A stretch of DNA of 64,000 bases, taken from contig NZ_CP072549.1 in assembly GCF_019343495.1 (NCBI RefSeq), positions 372,001-436,000 on the forward strand. The letters are read 5' to 3'. The notes below the pieces were generated by a model that was given only the letters and a program-made list of their open reading frames with translations, made no database searches and was not told the DNA's origin. Within the stretch, counting starts at the first letter, position 1, and each line of letters starts with the position of its first letter. This stretch comes from Acinetobacter lwoffii (GTDB lineage Bacteria > Pseudomonadota > Gammaproteobacteria > Pseudomonadales > Moraxellaceae). Position numbers and translations under genes: made by a program. This document shows positions 26,478 through 36,731 of this stretch, piece by piece.

Positions 26478-28484
26478 ATGGAACAGGAAAGCTTGGTAGC
26501 ATCTTTAAGGTTATTGGCACAACAATGTTTACGGATTTCTCCAGAGCTGAACCAGCTTTATCTTGATCAGATGGCAATAATTGGTCATCTGAATGCACAA
26601 AATTTAATAAAAATTCAGCAGGATCAGTGCCGGATTGAATTGCTGGATGGTCTGTTTTATATCCAGTTTCATACTCCCTATGCACTAGACTCTGGAGCTG
26701 CACCTGCTTTGGTTGACAGTCATTTTTATTTTCAGCAATGTAAGGCAGAAGCCCTGGAGGAATTCTTTTTACAGGATATCTATTTCCTGACTGGCGATTT
26801 AAAACCACAGCATTCGCTGTATTTACGCGACAAAGCCAAACAGTTACGTCAGCTTATCCTAGCTCAGGTTTATGCGTGGGTTAATGGCCTGGAACGGGTG
26901 TCCGAATTTTTGCAGCAAATGTCGATTGTTCAAGCTGAGATTATCGACCAGCAGCTGATCAAGGCCGGGTTGTATACAGCACCTGTCATGCAAAACTTTA
27001 TTCAGGATGAACAAGAGATTCCACAGCAGATTCTTGAAAGCTTGCAACAGGCTTTTTCTTTGGAGTGTCTACAGCAGGATGAATTCCTGTCGATCCAGTC
27101 ATTGATGGACAGTCTGGATGAGTTCTGTTTTAGCGCCGCACAGTTTTTGCCTCCGGCACTGTTCCGGATTATGTCGCTGTCTTTTGAAGAGCGCTTTAAT
27201 CTGCATGAATTGAATGATCATACTGATGATATCTGTTTGCTATATCGGCATGCTGAGGAGCAAAGTAATTTGCTCGGTTTTGTCCGATTGATGAACCGGG
27301 ACGTGTGGCATCGGGATGATTTATTATCCAAACGGAATTTCCTGGAAAATCATCCGTATTTATGGCAGAAAAAAGTAGCCCGATTGCCACTATTTGATTG
27401 TCATCGTGCCGTGAACTGGATCTTCAAGCAACCGGCCGAGGTACTGGACTGGATCAGTAATAATATCCAGCATAGCAGTGTACGCGTTGCAGTAACTGCC
27501 TTAAGTTTTGTAGACAGCCATCATATTCATCCCCAGATTATTTTGGCGACTTTACAATATTTTCAATATGTCTCGGCGCGATTGTTTATTCATAGCATGC
27601 ATGAATATGCCATCCAGCATGACTGGTTTCAGCATCAGTATAATCAGGCGGTGGTATTAAAAGGCACACGCCAATCGATTGAGGATCAGCGGATTGCGAT
27701 TAGCCCTTCAATCCTGTATCTGGACGAATGGATGGAGCTGCTGCGCAATGTGGTTAAAATGGATGATCAGCTGACTAAAAAGGTTTATCTGAACTTGAGC
27801 CGGGTGATGCAGGCGTATATGCAGCATTTATATAAAATTACGGCGCATTTACCCGATGAGGTTCTGGTGTATATTCAGCCTCAAAGCCAGCAGAATCGTG
27901 ATTTCTATAATGTTCTGCACCGCTATCGCATTCCTTTTACTGAGTTCAGGCAGCTGTTTTATTTGCAAAGCGGGCATGTACGTGAGTCGCTATTTGACAG
28001 TTATGTGCGTGACTATCTGGTAGAGTATTTTTCCAGCCATACAGAAATACCGAAAAATCTGAGCTGGACCAGTTTGTTTAATCAGGCGGTCGTCTGGCAT
28101 GATCAGGTTCAAAAGCAGGAAATGATCGCCAAGCTGAAAAAACAGTTCGCACTGGTGAACTGGACACCAATCACTCAGGTTTCATTTTTACTGTATTTTA
28201 ACTGGCGTTTTGAAGAGCTTAAAACTTTGGATCGGATTTTAGAGGAATCTAAAATTTTCAGGAACTGTCTGGCGGCAAGCTATGCTCAGCAAATTGTGGA
28301 AGGGCAGTATGTGGCCTTTCGTATGTCTCATCCTGCCGTACGTTTACCTTTGATCTTGGGATGTCAATTGGTGAATGGACAGGTGATTTTTGATCAGCTG
28401 GAATATCCGAATAACCAGAAAGCAGAAGCTGAATACAGTAATATCGCCATGCATTTTATTAACTGGCTCAACTTGCAGGCCTGA
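26478..28484 (+). CDS. Large hypothetical protein with a possible PcfJ-like C-terminus
   Basis: 668 residues, Gln/Leu-rich, cytoplasmic, mostly alpha-helical, no signal peptide or membrane segment. I recognise no domain in the first 570 residues. Near the C-terminus, NCLAASYAQQIVEGQYVAFRM followed by a beta-rich stretch resembles the end of PcfJ-like proteins, where a Cys, a Tyr and a Gly are conserved. A 196-bp gap upstream should contain its promoter. Codon use is like the core neighbours, so it is probably not recently acquired. Confidence 0.6.
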   Translation: MEQESLVASLRLLAQQCLRISPELNQLYLDQMAIIGHLNAQNLIKIQQDQCRIELLDGLFYIQFHTPYALDSGAAPALVDSHFYFQQCKAEALEEFFLQDIYFLTGDLKPQHSLYLRDKAKQLRQLILAQVYAWVNGLERVSEFLQQMSIVQAEIIDQQLIKAGLYTAPVMQNFIQDEQEIPQQILESLQQAFSLECLQQDEFLSIQSLMDSLDEFCFSAAQFLPPALFRIMSLSFEERFNLHELNDHTDDICLLYRHAEEQSNLLGFVRLMNRDVWHRDDLLSKRNFLENHPYLWQKKVARLPLFDCHRAVNWIFKQPAEVLDWISNNIQHSSVRVAVTALSFVDSHHIHPQIILATLQYFQYVSARLFIHSMHEYAIQHDWFQHQYNQAVVLKGTRQSIEDQRIAISPSILYLDEWMELLRNVVKMDDQLTKKVYLNLSRVMQAYMQHLYKITAHLPDEVLVYIQPQSQQNRDFYNVLHRYRIPFTEFRQLFYLQSGHVRESLFDSYVRDYLVEYFSSHTEIPKNLSWTSLFNQAVVWHDQVQKQEMIAKLKKQFALVNWTPITQVSFLLYFNWRFEELKTLDRILEESKIFRNCLAASYAQQIVEGQYVAFRMSHPAVRLPLILGCQLVNGQVIFDQLEYPNNQKAEAEYSNIAMHFINWLNLQA

Positions 28485-28574
28485 CAGTTCAATACAGCTT
28501 GTTTTCCTCCATGACGCTTAACTTTTCCGCTAAAAATCGTTAGGCTATAGCCGTTCTTTTACGGTATTGCTCTT

Positions 28575-30290
28575 ATGAAACAGGAAACTGCCCTTAAGTT
28601 ACTCAAAGCAGGAGAAAATGTCTTTTTAACCGGTTCTGCCGGTGCAGGAAAAACCTATACGCTGAATCAATATATTAATTATTTAAAGGCACGTAAGGTC
28701 GCCGTCGCGATTACCGCATCGACCGGTATTGCAGCCACACACATGAATGGTATGACTATTCATACCTGGGCAGGCATTGGCATTAAAGACTTTTTGTCTG
28801 AAGAAGACTTAAAGCGGATGAAAGAGCGCAAATACTTAAAAGAACATCTGGAAAATGCGCAAGTCCTGATTATTGACGAAATTTCAATGCTGCATGCCAA
28901 GCAGCTGAATCTGGTCAATCAGGTATTGAAATATTTCAAGGAAAGTGATGAAGCTTTCGGTGGTATTCAGGTGATTGTAGCAGGGGACTTTTTCCAGTTA
29001 CCGCCAGTCGGTAAAAATGATGAGCGCAACCGCGACAAATTCTGCTTTATGTCGGATGCCTGGGTCGAAGCCAAGTTTCGCGTTTGCTACCTAACTGAGC
29101 AGCATCGTCAGGGCAATGATTATTTGAATGACATTCTGAATGCGATCCGTGCGCAGGCGATTAGCCATGAACACCGCACTGCTTTACAGGCCACGCGACA
29201 TCAAGAAATCGGCGATACCTATACGCGCCTGTATACGCATAATATGGATGTGGACAGTATTAACTTTAAACATCTGAATGAAATTGACAATGATCCACGC
29301 CAGTTTGATGCGCAGTGCGATGGCAATGAAAAGCTGATCGAGACTTTAAAATCGTCAGTGCGAGCGCCTGAAGCCTTAACCTTGAAAAAACATGCCAAAG
29401 TCATGTTTGTAAAAAACAACTTTGATATGGGTTATATCAATGGCAGTCTGGGCGAAGTCATCAGTTTTGAAGAGGATGATGAATATGGTGTGCTGCCTAA
29501 AGTCAAATTGACCGATGGTACTACATTGGTGGTTGAGCCTGAAACCTGGTCGGTAGACAATGAGGCCGGTAAAACCATTGCCAGTTTCCAGCAGATTCCA
29601 TTGCGTCTGGCTTGGGCGATTACCATTCATAAATCACAAGGCATGACTTTGGAAGCCGCTGAAATTGATCTGAGTCATACCTTTGAAAAAGGCCAGGGCT
29701 ATGTCGCCTTGTCCCGTTTAAAAAGCTTAAATGGCTTACGTTTAAAAGGCTTTAATGAACAGGCTTTGGAGCTCGATAGTCTGGCGATTAAAGCCGATCG
29801 CCGTTTTCAGGAACTTTCTGATGAAGCCGAAGCGAATTTCGAAAATGTCGATTTGACTGCGCAGCACAAAGCCTTTATCCGACATTGTGGCGGGACTTTG
29901 AATGAAGTTGAAATCCAGCGCAATGAGAAGAAAATTGCCAAGAATGCTGGAAAACAAAGCTATGCCACTGCAACGTTAGATGAAACGCGTGAACTGTTTG
30001 AAGAAGGCTATGAAATTGCCGATATCGCGACTGAACGTGGTTTGACTCCGGCAACCATCATCAATCATTTGGGACGTTTGCATAAAGAGCAGGGACTGGA
30101 TATTTCAGTTGCCCATCCGGGTGAAGAGGTCGTGGAGCAGGTGCGCAAGATTTATAAACGCTTGACCAAGCGTCAAAATTCGGAACATTTTAATGATGAC
30201 GGTTCTATTAAGCTGCGTCCGATTGTGGAATTGACTACGCCTAAAATGGCTTATGACCAGGTGCGTCTAGCACTACTATTTGTAGAGTAA
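28575..30290 (+). CDS. PIF1-like superfamily 1B DNA helicase with C-terminal helix-turn-helix
   Basis: 571 residues. Walker A is FLTGSAGAGKTYTLNQYI (about 17-34), then ITASTGIAATHMNG, LIIDEISMLHAKQLN (Walker B), VAGDFFQLPPVG (motif III) and the RecD/Pif1 C-terminal motifs LAWAITIHKSQGMTL and YVALSRLKSL. Residues about 470-520 (LDETRELFEEGYEIADIATERGLTPATI) form a helicase-associated HTH_40-type domain. Bacterial Pif1 enzymes unwind 5'-3' and act on G-quadruplexes, forks and recombination. It is followed by the GGCT gene 30 bp away. Confidence 0.88.
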   Translation: MKQETALKLLKAGENVFLTGSAGAGKTYTLNQYINYLKARKVAVAITASTGIAATHMNGMTIHTWAGIGIKDFLSEEDLKRMKERKYLKEHLENAQVLIIDEISMLHAKQLNLVNQVLKYFKESDEAFGGIQVIVAGDFFQLPPVGKNDERNRDKFCFMSDAWVEAKFRVCYLTEQHRQGNDYLNDILNAIRAQAISHEHRTALQATRHQEIGDTYTRLYTHNMDVDSINFKHLNEIDNDPRQFDAQCDGNEKLIETLKSSVRAPEALTLKKHAKVMFVKNNFDMGYINGSLGEVISFEEDDEYGVLPKVKLTDGTTLVVEPETWSVDNEAGKTIASFQQIPLRLAWAITIHKSQGMTLEAAEIDLSHTFEKGQGYVALSRLKSLNGLRLKGFNEQALELDSLAIKADRRFQELSDEAEANFENVDLTAQHKAFIRHCGGTLNEVEIQRNEKKIAKNAGKQSYATATLDETRELFEEGYEIADIATERGLTPATIINHLGRLHKEQGLDISVAHPGEEVVEQVRKIYKRLTKRQNSEHFNDDGSIKLRPIVELTTPKMAYDQVRLALLFVE

Positions 30291-30320
30291 TCATCAAAAT
30301 GATGTTTAAGAGTTCTTAAG

Positions 30321-30647
30321 ATGCACAGTTTATTCGTATACGGCACGCTTCGTCCGCAGCAACCCAATGCCCATGTGATGGAACGGATTGGGGGAAGCTG
30401 GAAAGCCGGTTATATTCGTGGGCATTTGCAGCAGCGCGGTTGGGGTGCTGAGCTGGGCAGTCCGGGTATTCAGCTCAGTGATTCGGGAGAAACTGTTACC
30501 GGTTATGTATTCATATCCGAGAATCTCCCTAAATATTGGAATGAGCTGGATGTATTTGAAGGCGATGAATATCAACGTATTCCGGTTAAAGTATATTTGG
30601 AAAATGGTCAGACGATAGAAAGTTTGGTCTATGCTTTGAAAGATTAG
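30321..30647 (+). CDS. Gamma-glutamylcyclotransferase (GGCT)-fold protein
   Basis: 108 residues. LFVYGTLRP at the N-terminus and the catalytic glutamate in DVFEGDEYQRIPVKVYL are the family hallmarks. Members cleave gamma-glutamyl compounds to 5-oxoproline or act on related amines. It is cotranscribed, probably, with the PIF1-like gene. The substrate is unknown. Confidence 0.88.
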   Translation: MHSLFVYGTLRPQQPNAHVMERIGGSWKAGYIRGHLQQRGWGAELGSPGIQLSDSGETVTGYVFISENLPKYWNELDVFEGDEYQRIPVKVYLENGQTIESLVYALKD

Positions 30648-30906
30648 ACTGGGGTGTGTCATTTATTGAATTTCAAATTTTTATCAGGTCAGAGCTTCAA
30701 AGATCATAACTTTCCTTTGACTTGGTTTCAAAAGATTGAATTAATAAAGTATTCCGTTGATCTGATAGTATCTTCTGAGCAAGCCTGAAGCATTGCTTTA
30801 GAGCTTAGCGCAAGATAATCAACGGGTGGTCTGCATATTTCCGGTCATGTGATGTATTTTTGAGAAATTATTGCATACTGGGAATACGCGCTGATGATTT
30901 GTACAT

Positions 30907-31359
30907 TTATTGTGTACTAATCAATAACGATAAAATCCCAGCCGCAATTAAAGGACCGACTGGAACACCGCGTAATACTGCTACACCAGCCACTGTGCCT
31001 AATAACAGTCCGGCCACCACATCTGGCTGATTTGACATCAGCTTCACTCCACGTCCGCCCAGCCAAGCAACAAAAACCCCAATCGCGATTGCCAGCAAAG
31101 ACTTCCAGCTCAGGAAAGATTTGAGAATACTTTCTCCTGAAATTTTGCCACTGGCAATCGGTGTCAGAACACCAATGGTCAGAATAATAATGCCGATATT
31201 TAAACCATGCGCCTGTACATAAGGCAATAAACTGCTGAGAGGCGTGATTTTCAAAACGATTAACACCGCTGCAGCAATGGTGACGGCGCTATTGTGACTG
31301 AAAATACCGCAAGCCAGTAAAACCAAAAGAACAATCAGATTCAGATCAAGTTGCGACAT
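30907..31359 (-). CDS. DUF441-family (YeaL-like) inner-membrane protein
   Basis: 150 residues from ATG 31359, the usual family length (the frame can extend to TTG 31407 but that start has no support). Four hydrophobic segments with the sequence [41 protein letters not shown] and [21 protein letters not shown] are typical of DUF441. Function is unknown. It is divergent from rsuA. The 259 bases on its 3' side, up to the GGCT gene, hold nothing I recognise. Confidence 0.88.
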   Translation of the reverse strand: MSQLDLNLIVLLVLLACGIFSHNSAVTIAAAVLIVLKITPLSSLLPYVQAHGLNIGIIILTIGVLTPIASGKISGESILKSFLSWKSLLAIAIGVFVAWLGGRGVKLMSNQPDVVAGLLLGTVAGVAVLRGVPVGPLIAAGILSLLISTQ

Positions 31360-31499
31360 AAGCGGGAGAGAAAGAATGAAAAATAAAGCTATTGTAGAGC
31401 TTTTCAACGCATGATACCTAGAAAACAGCGGAAGAAACCAAATTCATGACTGTTTCAGGATAGAATGCACAGGTCTTCACTCGATACAGGTATAAACAG

Positions 31500-32207
31500 A
31501 TGCTATTGGAAAAAATGTTGCAGTCACAAGGTTTCGGCTCCCGCAAGCATTGTCAGCAACTGATTAAAAATGGTGCTGTTTCAATTCAAGATGAAGTGGT
31601 TGACAATCCTAAATATAACCTGGATTTAAATCATTTAAATTTCGAGGTTTATGGTAAAAGTCATACCTATCGGGAAAAAGTTTATATCGCCTTAAACAAA
31701 CCACAAGGCTACGAGTGTTCGCATCAGGCGACGCATCATTTTAGTGTGTTTGACCTGTTTGATGACATTTTGCTGAATCGGGGGATTCAGTGTGTAGGCC
31801 GTCTGGATCAGGATACCACCGGACTATTATTGCTGACCGATGATGGACAGTTTCTGCAAGCGCTCACCCATCCGAAAAAGCATGTCGCCAAAGTTTATCA
31901 GATGCAAACTGCGGATGCCGTCACGGATGAACAGATTCAGCAACTAGAACAAGGTGTTGAATTAAGAAATGAAAAAGGCATTTTTTCAGCTACCGAAGTG
32001 ACACGATTGGCTGAGAACCGTCTGCAAATGACCATTCATCAAGGTGTTTATCATCAGGTAAAACGCATGCTGGCTGCCGTAGGTAATAAAGTTGAACAGC
32101 TACATCGTGCACAGATTGGTGTTTTGGCCTTGCCTGAACTGGCTGAAGGAGAATGGTTGTATTTAAATGCAGAACAGATGGCGCAGGCCAAATTCCGCTC
32201 AGAATAA
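31500..32207 (+). CDS. rsuA: 16S rRNA pseudouridine(516) synthase
   Basis: 235 residues. An N-terminal S4 domain (MLLEKMLQSQGFGSRKHCQQLIKNGAV) precedes the RsuA-type catalytic domain: VYIALNKPQGYECS and GRLDQDTTGLLLLTDDG, with the catalytic Asp in GRLDQDT. Its length and S4 domain fit RsuA rather than RluB/E/F, although paralogue choice is by similarity only. Confidence 0.88.
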   Translation: MLLEKMLQSQGFGSRKHCQQLIKNGAVSIQDEVVDNPKYNLDLNHLNFEVYGKSHTYREKVYIALNKPQGYECSHQATHHFSVFDLFDDILLNRGIQCVGRLDQDTTGLLLLTDDGQFLQALTHPKKHVAKVYQMQTADAVTDEQIQQLEQGVELRNEKGIFSATEVTRLAENRLQMTIHQGVYHQVKRMLAAVGNKVEQLHRAQIGVLALPELAEGEWLYLNAEQMAQAKFRSE

Positions 32208-32250
32208 TAATTTTTTTATTCGCTTGAAATGTGATTAAAAAGATTAGGAC

Positions 32251-32706
32251 TTATTTTAGGAAACAGTGATAGGTCTGAAATTCATCATCCTTGATAAATC
32301 CCATGGATTCGTACAATTTATGCGATTGATAATTATTCTTTTGGGTTTCCAGGGTGATTCTTAAGGCCTGTTCATGTTTGGCAAATAAAATCGCGGTATC
32401 AATTAGTTGTTTGGCTGCGCCCTGACGCCGAAAAACCGGGGTGATATAGACATCATCCAGAATATAATAGGTCGAGCAGGCCACTGAAGAAAAACCCAGA
32501 TACAGGATAATAAAGCCGGTAAAAGTATCATCTTTGGTATTAATGAAAATGACGGTTTGCCCATCTTCAAAACGCTGTTTTAAAAATTGGTAAGAGAGTT
32601 CAGGATTGGAAGACGTACCATAAAACTGTCGATATTCATCAAATAATACCGCCAGCTGATTCAGGTCTGCTGACTGGGCGCGTCGTACGAGCATTGCATA
32701 CTCCAT
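32251..32706 (-). CDS. GNAT-family N-acetyltransferase
   Basis: 151 residues. The acetyl-CoA-binding region is LDDVYITPVFRRQGAAKQLIDTAILFA (motif A, R-x-x-G-x-A), followed by LETQKNNYQSHKLYESMGF (motif B), both conserved in GNATs. The substrate is unknown; the sequence resembles general small-molecule or peptide acetyltransferases. It ends 43 bp from the rsuA stop and is convergent with it. Confidence 0.88.
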   Translation of the reverse strand: MEYAMLVRRAQSADLNQLAVLFDEYRQFYGTSSNPELSYQFLKQRFEDGQTVIFINTKDDTFTGFIILYLGFSSVACSTYYILDDVYITPVFRRQGAAKQLIDTAILFAKHEQALRITLETQKNNYQSHKLYESMGFIKDDEFQTYHCFLK

Positions 32707-32791
32707 GCTAATTTTTTATTGATTATCAGCATCAAGCATAGCGAAGTTTGGGAGTGGCAGGCTTTAGAAATTGTTCGGAAATGCAACAATG

Positions 32792-33139
32792 TTAAATTTT
32801 GTCGCTTTCACCCAAAATGGCATTCAGTTCTTCAAATAAATCAAGATGATCATCATCCAGCTGAATCTCCTGATCATCGAGTAGATTCAGGGCAGAACTG
32901 GAAAGCGCATTTTGCTCGGTTTTCGCTTCATTTTGTTTCAGCTTGCGCAGCCGGATCAGCTGTTCCAGATTGATATTCTGGTTTTCAATCGAGAAGGGGA
33001 TGGATTTGGTAATCACCACCTGCTTGAAAAAAAGACGCACGGCCTGAGCTGGCGTAATCCCCAATTGCTTAAATACCGCAAAGGCTTGTTTCTTCTCTTG
33101 CGAGTCCAAGCGAATTTGATAAACTTCAGTTTTTCTCAT
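32792..33139 (-). CDS. RelB/DinJ-like antitoxin, apparently without a toxin partner
   Basis: 115 residues. The N-terminal 50 residues form a ribbon-helix-helix of RelB/DinJ type: YQIRLDSQEKKQAFAVFKQLGITPAQAVRLFFKQVV. The tail is acidic (DDQEIQLDDDHLDLFEELNAIL), which in such antitoxins wraps the toxin. No YafQ/RelE-like frame follows or precedes it, and the next gene is the GNAT acetyltransferase. It may act as an orphan repressor or pair with a distant toxin. Confidence 0.75.
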   Translation of the reverse strand: MRKTEVYQIRLDSQEKKQAFAVFKQLGITPAQAVRLFFKQVVITKSIPFSIENQNINLEQLIRLRKLKQNEAKTEQNALSSSALNLLDDQEIQLDDDHLDLFEELNAILGESDKI

Positions 33140-33253
33140 AATATTTTTAAAGCTTTAAATTACTTAACTTTTCGCCTTTATTCTAATCAATTACGTTTGA
33201 AATTCAATCTTAAAGCGACCGATTTTAGAAAATAATCTGTAATGACAAGAGAT

Positions 33254-34162
33254 TTACAGTGTCAATTCAAGGTGCGAGCTGAAATTCATGCTTTTCTGCG
33301 TGATCGGATCGACAAATTGAATATGTTTGGCCAATAAACTTAAAGGTGCTGAAAAATCATCTTCCGCTTTATGCGCTACTTGGGGGTAAAAGGGATCGTG
33401 CTGAATCGGAATACCCAGATGATTCAAGTGCACCCGTAATTGGTGCTGTTTGCCAGTATGCGGCTTCAGCTCATATTTGGCCCATTCTGTATTATGTTCC
33501 AGCAGATCAATCGCCGTCTCGCTATTCGGCGTTCCGTCTAGCACGTGCATGGTATAAAAAGGCTGTCCCTTTTCCATTCTTAATCGCGTGATCAATGGAA
33601 ATTTTAAATCAGGTTGATAAGCTGCAATCGCATGATAAGTCTTCTGCACTTGACGTGTAGCAAACATCTGCTGATATAGGCCACGTGATTCCACGCATTT
33701 GGAAATCAGGACCACACCTGCCGTTTCACGATCCAGCCGATGAATAGGCGTTAAATGTTCATTACCGGTTTGCTTTTTAAGACGAACCAATAGCGTTTCC
33801 TGCACATATTGTCCGGTCGGGCTCATGGTCAAAAAATGCGGTTTATCGACCACCATGAAATGCTCATTTTCAAATAAAATCTGATGTTGAAAAGGAACAT
33901 GCACTTCATGTGCCAAAAAGCGATAATAGTAACAATGGCTATTGGCCTGAAATGGACTTTCTGAAGTTAATCGATTGCCCTGAGCATCATAGACCAGACC
34001 TTCGGCGAAACGGGACTGCCATTCATCTGCTGTGATATGCGCAAATTGCGTGCATAAATAAGCAAAAACTGTCAGAGGTGCATCCGGACTGGCTGGCAAA
34101 AACACTTTACTGGCACTGACCCCATTGAGCATAGGCGGGTTAAATTCAACAGTTGGTTGCAT
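33254..34162 (-). CDS. RluA-family pseudouridine synthase
   Basis: 302 residues. The catalytic motif [16 protein letters not shown] (Asp within HRLDRET) is typical of RluA/TruC-type enzymes; [16 protein letters not shown] and [21 protein letters not shown] are also family motifs. The N-terminal 90 residues lack a clear S4 domain. Probable target is an rRNA or tRNA uridine; the exact position is not predictable. Confidence 0.88.
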   Translation of the reverse strand: MQPTVEFNPPMLNGVSASKVFLPASPDAPLTVFAYLCTQFAHITADEWQSRFAEGLVYDAQGNRLTSESPFQANSHCYYYRFLAHEVHVPFQHQILFENEHFMVVDKPHFLTMSPTGQYVQETLLVRLKKQTGNEHLTPIHRLDRETAGVVLISKCVESRGLYQQMFATRQVQKTYHAIAAYQPDLKFPLITRLRMEKGQPFYTMHVLDGTPNSETAIDLLEHNTEWAKYELKPHTGKQHQLRVHLNHLGIPIQHDPFYPQVAHKAEDDFSAPLSLLAKHIQFVDPITQKSMNFSSHLELTL

Positions 34163-34288
34163 GGCAGGCAGATTAACCTCTTAAGGAGCAGATGCTGTGA
34201 AAAAATACAGTTTCTCACACAGGTGAATAGGCTTTTAAAGCGTGGCGATGCTATCATATTTATTCTTTTGCATCATGTCGTGAGTAAT

Positions 34289-34768
34289 ATGCCTTATTCA
34301 TTTAGTGTCACTTTAAATCATGAAGACGATACCCAAAAACTGGCCAAGGTTCTGGCGGAGAATTTCCCTGCGGGGGTCGTGTATCTGATTGGTGACCTAG
34401 GGGCAGGAAAAACGACCTTAACGCGTTATTATTTGCAACAGTTGGGTCATAAAGGTTCAGTGAAAAGTCCAACTTATACACTGGTCGAACCCTATCAAAT
34501 TAATGGTCAGGATATTTTTCATTTTGACTTGTATCGTCTGAATGATCCGTATGAACTGGAACTGATGGGCATCCGGGATTACCTGGAAACACCGAGTGCG
34601 CTATTTTTATTTGAATGGCCATCTAAAGGTGGTGATGAAATTCCGCAAGCTGACCTGATTATTGAAATTTTAAAATCTGAAGATGAACTGACCCGTACTG
34701 CAAGCCTGATTTCATCGAATCTTGCTTTACGAGAGGCTCTGGAGCGTCAATTTTCACATGTCGAATGA
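34289..34768 (+). CDS. tsaE: tRNA threonylcarbamoyladenosine biosynthesis protein TsaE
   Basis: 159 residues from ATG 34289; the frame is open further upstream, but a start there would make an unusually long TsaE. It has the P-loop [18 protein letters not shown], then [10 protein letters not shown] and [20 protein letters not shown], all TsaE hallmarks. It is the ATPase that helps TsaBD make t6A37 in ANN-decoding tRNAs. It overlaps mutL by 11 bp and heads a tsaE-mutL-miaA-hfq series. Confidence 0.95.
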   Translation: MPYSFSVTLNHEDDTQKLAKVLAENFPAGVVYLIGDLGAGKTTLTRYYLQQLGHKGSVKSPTYTLVEPYQINGQDIFHFDLYRLNDPYELELMGIRDYLETPSALFLFEWPSKGGDEIPQADLIIEILKSEDELTRTASLISSNLALREALERQFSHVE

Positions 34769-36725
34769 TTTAAGTCTGCGCCGTATTCGTGCCCTTGATC
34801 CTGCACTTGCCAACCAGATTGCCGCAGGTGAGGTGATTGAACGTCCGGCTTCTGTGGTCAAGGAGTTACTGGAAAACTCGATTGATGCGGGGGCGACAGA
34901 GCTGATCATTCGGGTCGAACAGGGCGGCAGTACTTTAATTGAAATCATCGACAATGGACGCGGAATTCATCATGAGGATTTACCGCTGGCCGTGATGCGT
35001 CATGCCACCAGCAAAATCCAGAGTGCTGATGAGCTGTATGCGATTAGCAGTCTGGGCTTTCGTGGCGAAGCACTGGCGTCGATAGCAGCGGTTTCACGCC
35101 TGACCATGATCAGCAGTCAAAGTGACGAGGGCATCGGTTATCAGGTCGAAGTCAATGGCACGGCTTTTGATCATCAGGAAATTCAAGCGGTCGCGGCTTC
35201 AAAAGGGACGCATATTCGGGTTCAGGATTTGTTTTTTAATGTGCCTGCACGACGTAAATTCCTGAAAAAACCGGGCACTGAATTTGGTCATATCGAAGAA
35301 ATTGTGCGCCGTATGGCACTGACGCATTTTGATATCCGTTTTGTGCTGGAACATAATGAAAGCATCAAACTGAATTTACCCGTGGCGGATAGCGGCGCTT
35401 TGCGTTTTCAGCGGGTACAGCAATTGCTTGGCCGCCAGTTTACTGAAAATGCCTACTGGATGGATGCAGACAGTATCAACATGCATTTGTCTGGCTGGCT
35501 TGGTCATCCTTCGGATGCGCGTTCACAGGCAGATCTGCAATATGTCTATGTAAATGGCCGGATTGTCAAAGACAAAACCATTTCTCATGCCTTGCGGATG
35601 GCCTATGACGGCATCTTGCATGGACATCAGCATGCGGCTTATTTACTGTTTTTGGAAGTTGATCCAGAAAATGTGGATGTAAACGTCCATCCGACCAAGC
35701 ATGAAATTCGCTTCCTGAATCAACGAGAAGTACATGAGTTCGTACGGCATTATGCCAAAGAAACGTTGGCACAATTCCAGACCGCAACTGCAGATTTAGC
35801 CGAGGCAATGAAACAGGATGAGCAGCCTGGCTTGACGGCCCCGCAACCGGGTTATCAGGAACAGTTCAGCCTGCATCAGACTGCGCATTCTCAGCCACAG
35901 GTGGTGAGAACGACATCTGCCTTAAGTGAAAATGAAACTTCAGATGTGCTGACCGATTTTGCATCTTCAGGTCCACAAACAGTGCATTATTCCCAAGATT
36001 ACCGTAAATCTTATTCTGGTTCACAGCAGCTGAATAATGCCTTGCAAAGTTATTTAGCACCGCTCAGAGAAAGTTCGGAAACCGAAATATTCAGCCCTGA
36101 GCAGTCTTTTCAGACACATGTAAACACTAAAGTGGATGAGCATCCATTGGGCATTGCTATTGCCCAGTTACATGGCATTTATATTCTGGCGCAAAATACC
36201 GAAGGTCTGATTATTGTGGATATGCATGCGGCGCATGAGCGTATTGTCTTGCAGCAAATGAAATCGGCTTGGGATAAACCTGAATTCTGGACATCACAGC
36301 AATTGCTCATTCCAAAAGTCGTGAATATTAGCCGGATGCAGGCCATGCGTGTCGAAGAGCTGAAAGAGCAGTTGGCACGTTTGGGGCTGGAAATCGATCA
36401 GTATGGTGATGAGCAAGTTATCGTACGTGGTGTACCGGCTATTCTACACAAGGCCGATTTCGATGCCCTGATTCCTGAATTATTGAATGATTTAGATCCG
36501 GGGGATCAAGCACAAAGCCTATTGCAGAAGCGTGACCAAATTTTGGCGGGAATGGCCTGTCATGGTGCAGTGCGAGCGCATCGTATCCTAAGTTTGTCTG
36601 AAATGAATGCTTTATTACGGCAGATGGAACAAACCGAATTTGCCAGTCAATGTAATCATGGTCGTCCGACTTGGCGCGCCTTTCCATTGGCTCAACTAGA
36701 TAAACTTTTTGCTCGAGGAGAGTAG
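34758..36725 (+). CDS. mutL: DNA mismatch repair protein MutL
   Basis: 655 residues from ATG 34758 ([14 protein letters not shown]...), inside the last codons of tsaE. The GHKL ATPase N-terminus has [19 protein letters not shown], the ATP lid DNGRGI and [11 protein letters not shown] Gln/Ser-rich linker of about 100 residues (about 340-450) leads to the C-terminal dimerisation domain, with [15 protein letters not shown] and [12 protein letters not shown]. It couples MutS to the downstream repair proteins. The DQHA/E-type metal-binding endonuclease motif is not evident. Confidence 0.97.
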   Translation: MSNDLSLRRIRALDPALANQIAAGEVIERPASVVKELLENSIDAGATELIIRVEQGGSTLIEIIDNGRGIHHEDLPLAVMRHATSKIQSADELYAISSLGFRGEALASIAAVSRLTMISSQSDEGIGYQVEVNGTAFDHQEIQAVAASKGTHIRVQDLFFNVPARRKFLKKPGTEFGHIEEIVRRMALTHFDIRFVLEHNESIKLNLPVADSGALRFQRVQQLLGRQFTENAYWMDADSINMHLSGWLGHPSDARSQADLQYVYVNGRIVKDKTISHALRMAYDGILHGHQHAAYLLFLEVDPENVDVNVHPTKHEIRFLNQREVHEFVRHYAKETLAQFQTATADLAEAMKQDEQPGLTAPQPGYQEQFSLHQTAHSQPQVVRTTSALSENETSDVLTDFASSGPQTVHYSQDYRKSYSGSQQLNNALQSYLAPLRESSETEIFSPEQSFQTHVNTKVDEHPLGIAIAQLHGIYILAQNTEGLIIVDMHAAHERIVLQQMKSAWDKPEFWTSQQLLIPKVVNISRMQAMRVEELKEQLARLGLEIDQYGDEQVIVRGVPAILHKADFDALIPELLNDLDPGDQAQSLLQKRDQILAGMACHGAVRAHRILSLSEMNALLRQMEQTEFASQCNHGRPTWRAFPLAQLDKLFARGE

Positions 36726-36731
36726 TTTTAC

